From Sialis fuliginosa (Eukaryota; Arthropoda; Insecta; Megaloptera; Sialidae): a stretch of DNA of 64,000 bases. Below are positions 10,718 to 26,150 of this stretch, in pieces (positions within the stretch are counted from its first letter, which is position 1; every line of letters starts with the position of its first letter). The translations under genes and the position numbers were made by a program. The DNA lies in contig OY540811.1 in NCBI GenBank assembly GCA_961205875.1, positions 34,875,340-34,939,339 of the forward strand, written 5' to 3'. The notes below the pieces were generated by a model that did no database searches, had not been told where the DNA came from, and was given only the letters and a program-made list of their open reading frames with translations.

Positions 10718-13700
10718 CATAAACATAAACATAAATAAAAACATAAACATAAACATAAACATAAACATAAAAATAAACATAAACATAAATATAAACATAA
10801 ACATAAACATAAACATAAACATAAACATAAACATAAACATAAACATAAACATAAACATAAACATAAACATAACTATAAACTTAAACATTAATTTAAACAT
10901 AAATTAAAACATAAACTTAAACATAAACTTAAATATAAACTTAAACATAAACTTAAACATAAACATAAACATTTAAACATAAATTTAAACATAAATTAAA
11001 ACATAAACATAAACATAAACATAAACATAAACATAAACATAAACATAAACATAAACATAAACATAAACATAAACATAAACATAAACATAAACATAAATTA
11101 AAACATAAACTTAAACATAAACTTAAACATAAACATAAACATAAACATAAACATAAACATAAACATAAACATAAACATAAATATAAACATAAACATAAAC
11201 ATAAACTTAAACATAAATTTAAACATAAATTAAAACATAAACTTAAACATAAACTTAAACATAAACATAAACATAAACATAACCATAAACATAAACATAA
11301 ACATAAACATAAACATAAACATAAACATAAACATAAACATAAACATAAACATAAACATAAACATAATCATAAACTTAAACATAAATTTAAACATAAATTA
11401 AAACATAAACTTAAACATAAACTTAAACATAAACATAAACATAAACATAAACATAAACATAAACATAAACATAAACATAAACATAAACATAAACATAAAC
11501 ATAAACATAAACTTAAACATAAATTTAAACATAAATTAAAACATAAACTTAAACATAAACTTAAACATAAACATAAACATAAACATAAACGTAAACATAA
11601 ACATAAACATAAACATAAACATAAACATAAACATAAACATAAACATAAACATAAACATAAACATAAACATAAACATAAACATAAACATAAACATAAACAT
11701 AAACATAAACATAAACATAAACATAAACATAGTCATAAATTTAAACATAAATTTAAACATAAATTAAAATATAAACATAAACATAAACATACACATAAAC
11801 ATAAACATAAACATAAACATAAACATAAACATAAACATAAACATAAACATAAACATAAACATAAACATAAACATAAACATAAACATAAACATAAACATAA
11901 ACATAAACATAAATATAAACATAAACATAAACATAAACATAAACATAAACCTAAACCTAAACTTAAACCTAAACCTAAACCTAACCATAAATATAAACAT
12001 AAACATAAACATAAACATAAACATAAACATAAACATAAACATAAATTAAAACATAAATTTAAACATAAACATAAACATATACATAAACATAAACTTAAAC
12101 ATAAACATAAACATAAACATAAACATAAACATAAACATAAACATATACATAAACATAAACAAAAACATAAACATAAACATAAACATAAACATAAATTAAA
12201 ACATAAATTTAAACATAAACATAAACATATACATAAACATAAACTTAAACATAAACATAAACATAAACATAAACATAAACATAAACATAAATTAAAACAT
12301 AAATTTAAACATAAACATAAACATAAACATAAACATAAACATAAACATAAACCTAAACCTAAACCTAAACCTAAACCTAAACTTACCATAAATATAAACA
12401 TAAACATAAACATAAACATAAACATAAACATAAACATAAACATAAACATAAACATAAACATAAACATAAACATAAACATAAACATAAACATAAACATAAA
12501 CATAAACATAAACATAAACATAAACATAAACATAAACATAAACATAAACATAAACATAAACATAAACATAAACATAAACATAACCATAAACATAAACATA
12601 AACATAAATTAAAACATAAATTTAAACATAAACATAAACATAAACATAAACATAAACATAAACATAAACATAAACATAAACATAAATATAAACATAAACA
12701 TAAACATAAACATAAACATAAACCTAAACCTAAACTTAAACCTAAACCTAAACCTAACCATAAATATAAACATAAACATAAACATAAACATAAACATAAA
12801 CATAAACATAAACATAAACATAAACATAAACATAAACATAAACATAAACATAAACATAAACATAAACATAAACATAAACATAAACATAAACATAAACATA
12901 AACATAAACATAAACATAAACATAAACATAGTCATAAATTTAAACATAAATTAAAACATAAACATAAACATAAACATACACATAAACATAAACATAAACA
13001 TAAACATAAACATAAACATAAACATAAACATAAACATAAACATAAATTAAAACATAAATTTAAACATAAACATAAACATAAACATAAACATAAACATAAA
13101 CATAAACATAAACATAAACATAAATATAAACATAAACATAAACATAAACATAAACATAAACCTAAACCTAAACTTAAACCTAAACCTAAACCTAACCATA
13201 AATATAAACATAAACATAAACATAAACATAAACATAAACATAAACATAAACATAAACATATACATAAACATAAACATAAACATAAACATAAACATAAACA
13301 TAAACATAAATTAAAACATAAATTTAAACATAAACATAAACATAAACATAAACATAAACATAAACATAAACATAAACATAAACATAAACATAAACATAAA
13401 CATAAACATAAACATAAACATAAATTAAAACATAAATTTAAACATAAACATAAACATAAACATAAACATAAACATAAACCTAAACCTAAACCTAAACCTA
13501 AACCTAAACCTAACCATAAATATAAACATAAACATAAACATAAACATAAACATAAACATAAACATAAACATAAACATAAACATAAACATAAACATAAACA
13601 TAAACATAGTCATAAATTTAAACATAAATTAAAACATAAACATAAACATAAACATACACATAAACATAAACATAAACATAAACATAAACATAAACATAAA

Positions 13701-14505
13701 CATAAACATAAACATAAACATAAATTAAAACATAAATTTAAACATAAACATAAACATAAACATAAACATAAACATAAACATAAACATAAACATAAACATA
13801 AATATAAACATAAACATAAACATAAACATAAACATAAACCTAAACCTAAACTTAAACCTAAACCTAAACCTAACCATAAATATAAACATAAACATAAACA
13901 TAAACATAAACATAAACATAAACATAAACATAAACATAAACATATACATAAACATAAACATAAACATAAACATAAACATAAACATAAACATAAATTAAAA
14001 CATAAATTTAAACATAAACATAAACATAAACATAAACATAAACATAAACATAAACATAAACATAAACATAAACATAAACATAAACATAAACATAAACATA
14101 AACATAAATTAAAACATAAATTTAAACATAAACATAAACATAAACATAAACATAAACATAAACCTAAACCTAAACCTAAACCTAAACCTAAACCTAACCA
14201 TAAATATAAACATAAACATAAACATAAACATAAACATAAACATAAACATAAACATAAACATAAACATAAACATAAACATAAACATAAACATAAACATAAA
14301 CATAAACATAAACATAAACATAAACATAAACATAAACATAAACATAAACATAAACATAAACATAAACATAAACATAAACATAAACATAAACATAAACATA
14401 AACATAAACATAAACATAAACATAAACATAAACATAAACATAAACATAAACATAAACATAAACATAAACATAAACATAAACATAAACATAACCATAAACA
14501 AACAT
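10718..14505 (-). repeat. A/C sector 3 (AAACAT array with seven AAACCT blocks)
   Basis: AAACTT/AAATTT modules fill about 10900-11760, then AAACCT modules follow with blocks starting near 11949, 12353, 12721, 13160, 13478, 13837 and 14161. The block at 12353 ends in an unusual AAACTTACCATAAAT, a one-base register slip not seen in its duplicate near 31590. A pure AAACAT run of about 275 bp (14215-14490) borders I3. Confidence 0.93.
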
Positions 14506-14785
14506 AAGCAAAAGATTAAACATAAGCTAAATCATACAAGTAAATAAACATATAACATCCGCAAATCGACTCGATTTGTATTAAAACGGTGTATTTTGAT
14601 AATAAACGTCTCGATTCTTACCAATAACAATCGGATCAAATTATTTTAAATCATATCCATCAGTTTGGATACTTATCGAATATTTAGTGTCTAAATGACT
14701 AGATTTGACATTATTTGATGTAATTTGAATGAAATGATGATTTTCGACCCAATTCGTTTTTACAATTAAAAATAATGTTTGTTTA
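14506..14785 (+). repeat. Island I3
   Basis: 280-bp subtype (ACATATAACATC before the palindrome). Carries CC at 14559-14560 where most copies have CT, a variant shared only with I7. The palindrome is at 14562-14578. The border on the left is ACCATAAACAAACATAAG, with an additional AAAC compared with I1 and I2. Confidence 0.93.
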
Positions 14786-15657
14786 AGTTTATGTTTTAAT
14801 TTATGTTTAAGTTTATGTTTAAGTTTATGTTTTATTTTATGTTTTAGTTTATGTTTCAGTTTATGTTTAAGTTTATGTTTATGGTTATGTTTATGTTTAT
14901 GTTTATGTTTATGTTTATGTTTATGTTTATGTTTATGTTTATGTTTATGTTTATGTTTATGTTTATGTTTATGTTTATGTTTATGTTTAAGTTTATGTTT
15001 AAGTTTATGTTTTAATTTATGTTTAAATTTATGTTTAAGTTTATGTTTATGTTTATGTTTATGTTTATGTTTATGTTTATGTTTATGTTTATGTTTATGT
15101 TTATGTTTATGTTTATGTTTATGTTTATGTTTATGTTTATGTTTATGTTTATGTTTATGTTTATGTTTATGTTTATGTTTATGTTTATGTTTATGTTTAT
15201 GTTTATGTTTATGTTTATGTTTATGTTTATGTTTATGTTTATGTTTATGTTTATGTTTAAGTTTATGTTTAAGTTTATGTTTAAATTTATGTTTAAGTTT
15301 ATGATTATGTTTATGTTTATGTTTATGTTTATGTTTATGTTAATGTTTATATTTATTTTTATGTTAATAATTATGTTTATGTTTACGTTTTAATTTATGT
15401 TTAAATTTATGTTTGAATTTATGTTTAAGTTTATGTTTAAATTTATGTTTGAAATTATGTTTAAGGATATTTTTAAGTTTATGTTTTGATTTATGTTTAT
15501 GTTTATGTTTAAATTTATGTTTATGTTTATGTTTATGTTTATGTTTACGTTTATGTTTATGTTTATGTTTATGTTTATGTTTATGTTTATGTTTATGTTT
15601 ATGTTTATGTTTAAGTTTATGTTTTAATTTATGTTTAAATTTATGTTTAAATTTATG
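14786..15657 (+). repeat. T/G sector 3 (ATGTTT array, one D cassette)
   Basis: Shorter than sectors 1 and 2. The island-proximal flank lacks an 11-bp piece (the TTTAG step) present after most islands; the same loss occurs after I7. Pure hexamer fills about 14890-14985 and 15049-15258, and D8 precedes the switch. Confidence 0.92.
15349..15495 (+). repeat. Marker cassette D8
   Basis: Full 147-bp copy and the only one in this sector. Confidence 0.9.
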
Positions 15658-15834
15658 TTCAAATTTAGGTTTAATTTAAAAATAAATTTAAATATAAACA
15701 AACATAAAATTAAACATAAACTTAAACATAAATTAAAACATAAACTTAAACATAAATTTACACATAAATTTAAACATAAACGTAAACATAAATTTACACA
15801 TAAATTTAAACATAAACGTAAACATAAACTTGAA
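15658..15834 (+). repeat. Switch element S4
   Basis: 177-bp copy with two 36-bp units. Unlike S1-S3, no TAAAAACAT step follows, so the Lys-His frame stays open for about 1.5 kb downstream. That frame is a consequence of the repeat, not evidence of a gene. Confidence 0.92.
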
Positions 15835-18800
15835 CATAAACATAAACATAAACATAAACATAAACATAAACATAAACATAAACATAAACATAAACATAAA
15901 CATAAACATAAACATAAACATAAACATAAACATAAATTAAAACATAAACTTAAACATAAACTTAAACATAAACATAAACATAAACATAAACATAAACATA
16001 AACATAAACATAAACATAAATATAAACATAAACATAAACATAAACTTAAACATAAATTTAAACATAAATTAAAACATAAACTTAAACATAAACTTAAACA
16101 TAAACATAAACATAAACATAACCATAAACATAAACATAAACATAAACATAAACATAAACATAAACATAAACATAAACATAAACATAAACATAAACATAAA
16201 CATAATCATAAACTTAAACATAAATTTAAACATAAATTAAAACATAAACTTAAACATAAACTTAAACATAAACATAAACATAAACATAAACATAAACATA
16301 AACATAAACATAAACATAAACATAAACATAAACATAAACATAAACATAAACTTAAACATAAATTTAAACATAAATTAAAACATAAACTTAAACATAAACT
16401 TAAACATAAACATAAACATAAACATAAACATAAACGTAAACATAAACATAAACATAAACATAAACATAAACATAAACATAAACATAAACATAAACATAAA
16501 CATAAACATAAACATAAACATAAACATAAACATAAACATAAACATAAACATAAACATAAACATAAACATAAACATAGTCATAAATTTAAACATAAATTTA
16601 AACATAAATTAAAACATAAACATAAACATAAACATACACATAAACATAAACATAAACATAAACATAAACATAAACATAAACATAAACATAAACATAAACA
16701 TAAACATAAACATAAACATAAACATAAACATAAACATAAACATAAACATAAACATAAACATAAACATAAATATAAACATAAACATAAACATAAACATAAA
16801 CATAAACCTAAACCTAAACTTAAACCTAAACCTAAACCTAACCATAAATATAAACATAAACATAAACATAAACATAAACATAAACATAAACATAAACATA
16901 AATTAAAACATAAATTTAAACATAAACATAAACATATACATAAACATAAACTTAAACATAAACATAAACATAAACATAAACATAAACATAAACATAAACA
17001 TAAACATATACATAAACATAAACATAAACATAAACATAAACATAAACATAAACATAAATTAAAACATAAATTTAAACATAAACATAAACATATACATAAA
17101 CATAAACTTAAACATAAACATAAACATAAACATAAACATAAACATAAACATAAACATAAATTAAAACATAAATTTAAACATAAACATAAACATAAACATA
17201 AACATAAACATAAACATAAACATAAACCTAAACCTAAACCTAAACCTAAACCTAAACCTAACCATAAATATAAACATAAACATAAACATAAACATTAACA
17301 TAAACATAAACATAAACATAAACATAAACATAAACATAAACATAAACATAAACATAGTCATAAATTTAAACATAAATTAAAACATAAACATAAACATAAA
17401 CATACACATAAACATAAACATAAACATAAACATAAACATAAACATAAACATAAACATAAACATAAATTAAAACATAAATTTAAACATAAACATAAACATA
17501 AACATAAACATAAACATAAACATAAACATAAACATAAACATAAACATAAACATAAATATAAACATAAACATAAACATAAACATAAACATAAACCTAAACC
17601 TAAACTTAAACCTAAACCTAAACCTAAACCTAACCATAAATATAAACATAAACATAAACATAAACATAAACATAAACATAAACATAAACATAAACATAAA
17701 CATAAACATAAACATAAACATAAACATAAACATAAACATAAACATAAACATAAACATAAACATAAACATAAACATAAACATAAACATAAACATAAACATA
17801 AACATAAACATAAACATAAACATAAACATAAACATAAACATAAACATAAACATAAACATAAACATAAACATAAACATAAACATAAACATAAATTAAAACA
17901 TAAACTTAAACATAAACTTAAACATAAACATAAACATAAACATAAACATAAACATAAACATAAACATAAACATAAACATAAATATAAACATAAACATAAA
18001 CATAAACTTAAACATAAATTTAAACATAAATTAAAACATAAACTTAAACATAAACTTAAACATAAACATAAACATAAACATAACCATAAACATAAACATA
18101 AACATAAACATAAACATAAACATAAACATAAACATAAACATAAACATAAACATAAACATAATCATAAACTTAAACATAAATTTAAACATAAATTAAAACA
18201 TAAACTTAAACATAAACTTAAACATAAACATAAACATAAACATAAACATAAACATAAACATAAACATAAACATAAACATAAACATAAACATAAACATAAA
18301 CATAAACATAAACTTAAACATAAATTTAAACATAAATTAAAACATAAACTTAAACATAAACTTAAACATAAACATAAACATAAACATAAACATAAACGTA
18401 AACATAAACATAAACATAAACATAAACATAAACATAAACATAAACATAAACATAAACATAAACATAAACATAAACATAAACATAAACATAAACATAAACA
18501 TAAACATAAACATAAACATAAACATAAACATAAACATAGTCATAAATTTAAACATAAATTTAAACATAAATTAAAACATAAACATAAACATAAACATACA
18601 CATAAACATAAACATAAACATAAACATAAACATAAACATAAACATAAACATAAACATAAACATAAACATAAACATAAACATAAACATAAACATAAACATA
18701 AACATAAACATAAACATAAACATAAATATAAACATAAACATAAACATAAACATAAACATAAACCTAAACCTAAACTTAAACCTAAACCTAAACCTAACCA

Positions 18801-19795
18801 TAAATATAAACATAAACATAAACATAAACATAAACATAAACATAAACAAAAACATAAATTAAAACATAAATTTAAACATAAACATAAACATATACATAAA
18901 CATAAACTTAAACATAAACATAAACATAAACATAAACATAAACATAAACATAAACATATACATAAACATAAACATAAACATAAACATAAACATAAACATA
19001 AATTAAAACATAAATTTAAACATAAACATAAACATATACATAAACATAAACTTAAACATAAACATAAACATAAACATAAACATAAACATAAACATAAACA
19101 TAAATTAAAACATAAATTTAAACATAAACATAAACATAAACATAAACATAAACATAAACCTAAACCTAAACCTAAACCTAAACCTAAACCTAACCATAAA
19201 TATAAACATAAACATAAACATAAACATTAACATAAACATAAACATAAACATAAACATAAACATAAACATAAACATAAACATAAACATAAACATAGTCATA
19301 AATTTAAACATAAATTAAAACATAAACATAAACATAAACATACACATAAACATAAACATAAACATAAACATAAACATAAACATAAACATAAACATAAACA
19401 TAAATTAAAACATAAATTTAAACATAAACATAAACATAAACATAAACATAAACATAAACATAAACATAAACATAAACATAAACATAAATATAAACATAAA
19501 CATAAACATAAACATAAACATAAACCTAAACCTAAACTTAAACCTAAACCTAAACCTAAACCTAACCATAAATATAAACATAAACATAAACATAAACATA
19601 AACATAAACATAAACATAAACATAAACATAAACATAAACATAAACATAAACATAAACATAAACATAAACATAAACATAAACATAAACATAAACATAAACA
19701 TAAACATAAACATAAACATAAACATAAACATAAACATAAACATAAACATAAACATAAACATAAACATAAACATAAACATAACCATAAACAAACAT
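15835..19795 (-). repeat. A/C sector 4 (AAACAT array holding a 1.95-kb tandem duplication)
   Basis: Two consecutive units of about 1.95 kb (near 15940-17890 and 17890-19800) have the same order: AAACTT modules, an AAACGT mark (16435 and 18397), a CATAGTCAT mark, AAACATACACAT, then AAACCT modules. Blocks start near 16805, 17225, 17590 and again near 18760, 19157, 19522, that is 1955 and 1932 bp later. The duplicate sector at 34393-36397 has only one unit, and its private AAACAAAAACAT near 35440 matches 18846, so it keeps the second unit's features. Confidence 0.9.
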
Positions 19796-20075
19796 AAGCA
19801 AAAGATTAAACATAAGCTAAATCATACAAGTAAATAAACATATAACATCTGCAAATCGACTCGATTTGTATTAAAACGGTGTATTTTGATAATAAACGTC
19901 TCGATTCTTACCAATAACAATCGGATCAAATTATTTTAAATCATATCCATCAGTTTGGATACTTATCGAATATTTAGTGTCTAAATGACTAGATTTGACA
20001 TTATTTGATGTAATTTGAATGAAATGATGATTTTCGACCCAATTCGTTTTTACAATTAAAAATAATGTTTGTTTA
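19796..20075 (+). repeat. Island I4
   Basis: 280-bp subtype without private changes that I could see. Its duplicate is I8, 16602 bp downstream. Palindrome intact at 19852-19868. Confidence 0.93.
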
Positions 20076-20922
20076 AGTTTATGTTTAGTTTATGTTTTAA
20101 TTTATGTTTAAGTTTATGTTTAAGTTTATGTTTTATTTTATGTTTTAGTTTATGTTTCAGTTTATGTTTAAGTTTATGTTTATGGTTATGTTTATGTTTA
20201 TGTTTATGTTTATGTTTATGTTTATGTTTATGTTTATGTTTATGTTTATGTTTATGTTTATGTTTATGTTTATGTTTATGTTTAAGTTTATGTTTAAGTT
20301 TATGTTTTAATTTTTGTTTAAATTTATGTTTAAGTTTATGTTTATGTTTATGTTTATGTTTATGTTTATGTTTATGTTTATGTTTATGTTTATGTTTATG
20401 TTTATGTTTATGTTTATGTTTATGTTTATGTTTATGTTTATGTTTATGTTTATGTTTATGTTTATGTTTATGTTTATGTTTATGTTTATGTTTATGTTTA
20501 TGTTTATGTTTATGTTTATGTTTATGTTTATGTTTATGTTTATGTTTATGTTTAAGTTTATGTTTAAGTTTATGTTTTAATTTATGTTTAAATTTATGTT
20601 TAAGTTTATGATTATGTTTATGTTTATGTTTATGTTTATGTTTATGTTAATGTTTATATTTATTTTTATGTTAATAGTTATGTTTATGTTTACGTTTTAA
20701 TTTATGTTTAAATTTATGTTTGAAATTATGTTTAAGGATATTTTTAAGTTTATGTTTTGATTTATGTTTATGTTTATGTTTAAATTTATGTTTATGTTTA
20801 TGTTTATGTTTATGTTTACGTTTATGTTTATGTTTATGTTTATGTTTATGTTTATGTTTATGTTTATGTTTATGTTTAAGTTTATGTTTTAATTTATGTT
20901 TAAATTTATGTTTAAATTTATG
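20076..20922 (+). repeat. T/G sector 4 (ATGTTT array, one shortened D cassette)
   Basis: The frozen flank includes TTTTAATTTTTG near 20305, a private change. A pure run extends about 20335-20550. D9 lies just before the switch and is 36 bp short. Confidence 0.92.
20656..20766 (+). repeat. Marker cassette D9 (36-bp deletion)
   Basis: 111 bp instead of 147. The middle three 12-bp steps (GAATTT, AAGTTT, AAATTT) are missing, and TTAATAGTT replaces TTAATAATT. The duplicate cassette D12 is full length, so this deletion happened after the segmental duplication. Confidence 0.88.
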
Positions 20923-21063
20923 TTCAAATTTAGGTTTAATTTAAAAATAAATTTAAATATAAACAAACATAAAATTAAACATAAACTTAAACATAAATTA
21001 AAACATAAACTTAAACATAAATTTACACATAAATTTAAACATAAACGTAAACATAAACTTGAA
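20923..21063 (+). repeat. Switch element S5 (single 36-bp unit)
   Basis: 141 bp, because only one of the two 36-bp units is present. S9, its duplicate, has the same state, so the change predates the segmental duplication. Confidence 0.92.
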
Positions 21064-24000
21064 CATAAACATAAACATAAATAAAAACATAAACATAAAC
21101 ATAAACATAAACATAAAAATAAACATAAACATAAATATAAACATAAACATAAACATAAACATAAACATAAACATAAACATAAACATAAACATAAACATAA
21201 ACATAAACATAAACATAAACATAAACATAACTATAAACTTAAACATTAATTTAAACATAAATTAAAACATAAAATTAAACATAAACTTAAATATAAACTT
21301 AAACATAAACTTAAACATAAACATAAACATATAAACATAAATTTAAACATAAATTAAAACATAAACATAAACATAAACATAAACATAAACATAAACATAA
21401 ACATAAACATAAACATAAACATAAACATAAACATAAACATAAATTAAAACATAAACTTAAACATAAACTTAAACATAAACATAAACATAAACATAAACAT
21501 AAACATAAACATAAACATAAACATAAATATAAACATAAACATAAACATAAACTTAAACATAAATTTAAACATAAATTAAAACATAAACTTAAACATAAAC
21601 TTAAACATAAACATAAACATAAACATAACCATAAACATAAACATAAACATAAACATAAACATAAACATAAACAAAAACATAAACATAAACATAAACATAA
21701 ACATAAACATAAACATAATCATAAACTTAAACATAAATTAAAACATAAATTAAAACATAAACTTAAACATAAACTTAAACATAAACATAAACATAAACAT
21801 AAACATAAACATAAACATAAACATAAACATAAACATAAACATAAACATAAACATAAACATAAACTTAAACATAAATTTAAACATAAATTAAAACATAAAC
21901 TTAAACATAAACTTAAACATAAACATAAACGTAAACATAAACGTAAACATAAACATAAACATAAACATAAACATAAACATAAACATAAACATAAACATAA
22001 ACATAAACATAAACATAAACATAAACATAAACATAAACATAAACATAAACATAAACATAAACATAAACATAAACATAAACATAAACATAAACATAAACAT
22101 AAACATAAATATAAACATAAACATAAACATAAACATAAACATAAACATAGTCATAAATTTAAACATAAATTTAAACATAAATTAAAACATAAACATAAAC
22201 ATAAACATAAACATACACATAAACATAAACATAAACATAAACATAAACATAAACATAAACATAAACATAAACATAAACATAAACATAAACATAAACATAA
22301 ACATAAACATAAACATAAACATAAACATAAATATAAACATAAACATAAACATAAACATAAACATAAACCTAAACCTAAACTTAAACCTAAACCTAAACCT
22401 AACCATAAATATAAACATAAACATAAACATAAACATAAACATAAACATAAACATAAACATAAACATATACATAAACATAAACATAAACATAAACATAAAC
22501 ATAAACATAAATTAAAACATAAATTTAAACATAAACATAAACATATACATAAACATAAACTTAAACAAAAACATAAACATAAACATAAACATAAACATAA
22601 ACATAAACATAAATTAAAACATAAATTTAAACATAAACATAAACATAAACATAAACATAAACATAAACATAAACATAAACCTAAACCTAAACCTAAACCT
22701 AAACCTAAACCTAACCATAAATATAAACATAAACATAAACATAAACATAAACATAAACATAAACATAAACATAAACATAAACATAAACATAAACATAAAC
22801 ATAAACATAAACATAAACATAAACATAAACATAAACATAAACATAAACATAAACATAAACATAAACATAAACAGAAACATAAACATAAACATAAACATAA
22901 ACATAAACATAAACATAAACATAAACATAAACATAAACATAAACATAAACATAAACATAAACATAAACATAAACATAAACATAAACATAAACATAAACAT
23001 AAACATAAACATAAACATAAACATAAACCTAAACATAAACATAAATTAAAACATAAATTTAAACATAAACATAAACATAAACATAAACATAAACATAAAC
23101 ATAAATATAAACATAAACATAAACATAAACATAAACATAAACCTAAACCTAAACTTAAACCTAAACCTAAACCTAACCATAAATATAAACATAAACATAA
23201 ACATAAACATAAACATAAACATAAACATAAACATAAACATAAACATAAACATAAACATAAACATAAACATTAACATAAACATAAACATAAACATAAACAT
23301 AAACATAAACATAAACATAAACATAAACATAAACATAAACATAGTCATAAATTTAAACATAAATTAAAACATAAACATAAACATAAACATACACATAAAC
23401 ATAAACATAAACATAAACATAAACATAAACATAAACATAAACATAAACATAAACATAAACATAAACATAAATTAAAACATAAATTTAAACATAAACATAA
23501 ACATAAACATAAACATAAACATAAACATAAACATAAACATAAACATAAACATAAATATAAACATAAACATAAACATAAACATAAACATAAACATAAACCT
23601 AAACCTAAACTTAAACCTAAACCTAAACCTAACCATAAATATAAACATAAACATAAACATAAACATAAACATATACATAAACATAAACATAAACATAAAC
23701 ATAAACATAAACATAAACATAAACATAAATTAAAACATAAATTTAAACATAAACATAAACATAAACATAAACATAAACATAAACATAAACATAAACATAC
23801 ACATAAACATAAACATAAACATAAACATAAACATAAACATAAACATAAACATAAACATAAATTAAAACATAAATTTAAACATAAACATAAACATAAACAT
23901 AAACATAAACATAAACATAAACATAAACATAAACATAAACATAAACATAAATATAAACATAAACATAAACATAAACATAAACATAAACCTAAACCTAAAC

Positions 24001-24690
24001 TTAAACCTAAACCTAAACCTAACCATAAATATAAACATAAACATAAACATAAACATAAACATAAACATAAACATAAACATAAACATATACATAAACATAA
24101 ACATAAACATAAACATAAACATAAACATAAACATAAACATAAATTAAAACATAAATTTAAACATAAACATAAACATAAACATAAACATAAACATAAACAT
24201 AAACATAAACATAAACATAAACATAAACATAAACATAAACATAAACATAAACATAAACATAAATTAAAACATAAATTTAAACATAAACATAAACATAAAC
24301 ATAAACATAAACATAAACATAAACATAAACCTAAACCTAAACCTAAACCTAAACCTAAACCTAACCATAAACATAAACATAAACATAAACATAAACATAA
24401 ACATAAACATAAACATAAACATAAACATAAACATAAACATAAACATAAACATAAACATAAACATAAACATAAACATAAACATAAACATAAACATAAACAT
24501 AAACATAAACATAAACATAAACATAAACATAAACATAAACATAAACATAAACATAAACATAAACATAAACATAAACATAAACATAAACATAAACATAAAC
24601 ATAAACATAAACATAAACATAAACATAAACATAAACATAAACATAAACATAAACATAAACATAAACATAAACATAACCATAAACAAACAT
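21064..24690 (-). repeat. A/C sector 5 (AAACAT array with six AAACCT blocks)
   Basis: AAACTT modules fill about 21230-22180, including AAAATTAAACAT near 21270 and paired AAACGT marks near 21928 and 21940, both shared with sector 9. AAACCT blocks start near 22365, 22680, 23141, 23595, 23985 and 24328. The modules at 23595 and 23985 have no counterpart in sector 9. The last block lacks the usual AAATAT mark and leads into a pure AAACAT run of about 300 bp (24370-24675) before I5. Confidence 0.92.
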
Positions 24691-24970
24691 AAGCAAAAGA
24701 TTAAACATAAGCTAAATCATACAAGTAAATAAACATATAACATCTGCAAATCGACTCGATTTGTATTAAAACGGTGTATTTTGATAATAAACGTCTCGAT
24801 TCTTACCAATAACAATCGGATCAAATTATTATAAATCATATCCATCAGTTTGGATACTTATCGAATATTTAGTGTCTAAATGACTAGATTTGACATTATT
24901 TGATGTAATTTGAATGAAATGATGATTTTCGACCCAATTCGTTTTTACAATTAAAAATAATGTTTGTTTA
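24691..24970 (+). repeat. Island I5
   Basis: 280-bp subtype with one private A at 24831 (TTATTATAAATC instead of TTATTTTAAATC). Its duplicate I9 has the common T, so the change is recent. Palindrome intact at 24747-24763. Confidence 0.93.
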
Positions 24971-25973
24971 AGTTTATGTTTAGTTTATGTTTTAATTTAT
25001 GTTTAAGTTTATGTTTAAGTTTATGTTTTATTTTATGTTTTAGTTTATGTTTCAGTTTATGTTTAAGTTTATGTTTATGGTTATGTTTATGTTTATGTTT
25101 ATGTTTATGTTTATGTTTATGTTTATGTTTATGTTTATGTTTATGTTTATGTTTAAGTTTATGTTTAAGTTTATGTTTTAATTTATGTTTAAATTTATGT
25201 TTAAGTTTATGTTTATGTTTATGTTTATGTTTATGTTTATGTTTATGTTTATGTTTATGTTTATGTTTATGTTTATGTTTATGTTTATGTTTATGTTTAT
25301 GTTTATGTTTATGTTTATGTTTATGTTTATGTTTATGTTTATGTTTATGTTTATGTTTATGTTTATGTTTATGTTTATGTTTATGTTTATGTTTATGTTT
25401 ATGTTTATGTTTAAGTTTATGTTTAAGTTTATGTTTTAATTTATGTTTAAATTTATGTTTAAGTTTATGATTATGTTTATGTTTATGTTTATGTTTATGT
25501 TTATGTTTATGTTTATGTTTATGTTTATGTTTATGGTTATGTTTATGGTTATGTTTATGTTTATGTTTATGTTTATGTTTATGTTTATATTTATTTTTAT
25601 GTTAATGTTTATGTTTATGTTTATGTTTATGTTTATGTTTATGTTTATGTTAATGTTTATATTTATTTTAATGTTAATAATTATGTTTATGTTTACGTTT
25701 TAATTTATGTTTAAATTTATTTTTGAATTTATGTTTAAGTTTATGTTTAAATTTATGTTTGAAATTATGTTTAAGGATATTTTTAAGTTTATGTTTTGAT
25801 TTATGTTTATGTTTATGTTTAAATTTATGTTTATGTTTATGTTTATGTTTATGTTTACGTTTATGTTTATGTTTATTTTTATGTTTATGTTTATGTTTAT
25901 GTTTATGTTTATGTTTATGTTTATGTTTAAGTTTATGTTTTAATTTATGTTTAAATTTATGTTTAAATTTATG
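24971..25973 (+). repeat. T/G sector 5 (ATGTTT array, one D cassette)
   Basis: Frozen flank, pure run (about 25205-25410), a second frozen 12-bp patch, then two ATGGTT marks near 25533 and 25545 that also occur in sector 9. D10 precedes the switch. A TTTATTTTTATG change near 25875 is shared with the duplicate. Confidence 0.92.
25659..25805 (+). repeat. Marker cassette D10
   Basis: 147 bp. It shares ATATTTATTTTAATG with D13 and has a private ATTTATTTTTGAATTT near 25717. Confidence 0.9.
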
Positions 25974-26150
25974 TTCAAATTTAGGTTTAATTTAAAAATA
26001 AATTTAAATATAAACAAACATAAAATTAAACATAAACTTAAACATAAATTAAAACATAAACTTAAACATAAATTTACACATAAATTTAAACATAAACGTA
26101 AACATAAATTTACACATAAATTTAAACATAAACGTAAACATAAACTTGAA
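25974..26150 (+). repeat. Switch element S6
   Basis: 177-bp copy with two 36-bp units. Its duplicate is S10, 15414 bp downstream. Confidence 0.92.

Noticed and set aside
15631..17298. Open frames up to 555 codons, such as a Lys-His repeat here and Cys-Leu or Met-Phe repeats elsewhere
   Set aside because: The hexamer lacks stops in five of six frames, so long frames follow automatically. Two-residue repeats with no domain, varying in length with hexamer number, are not evidence of genes.
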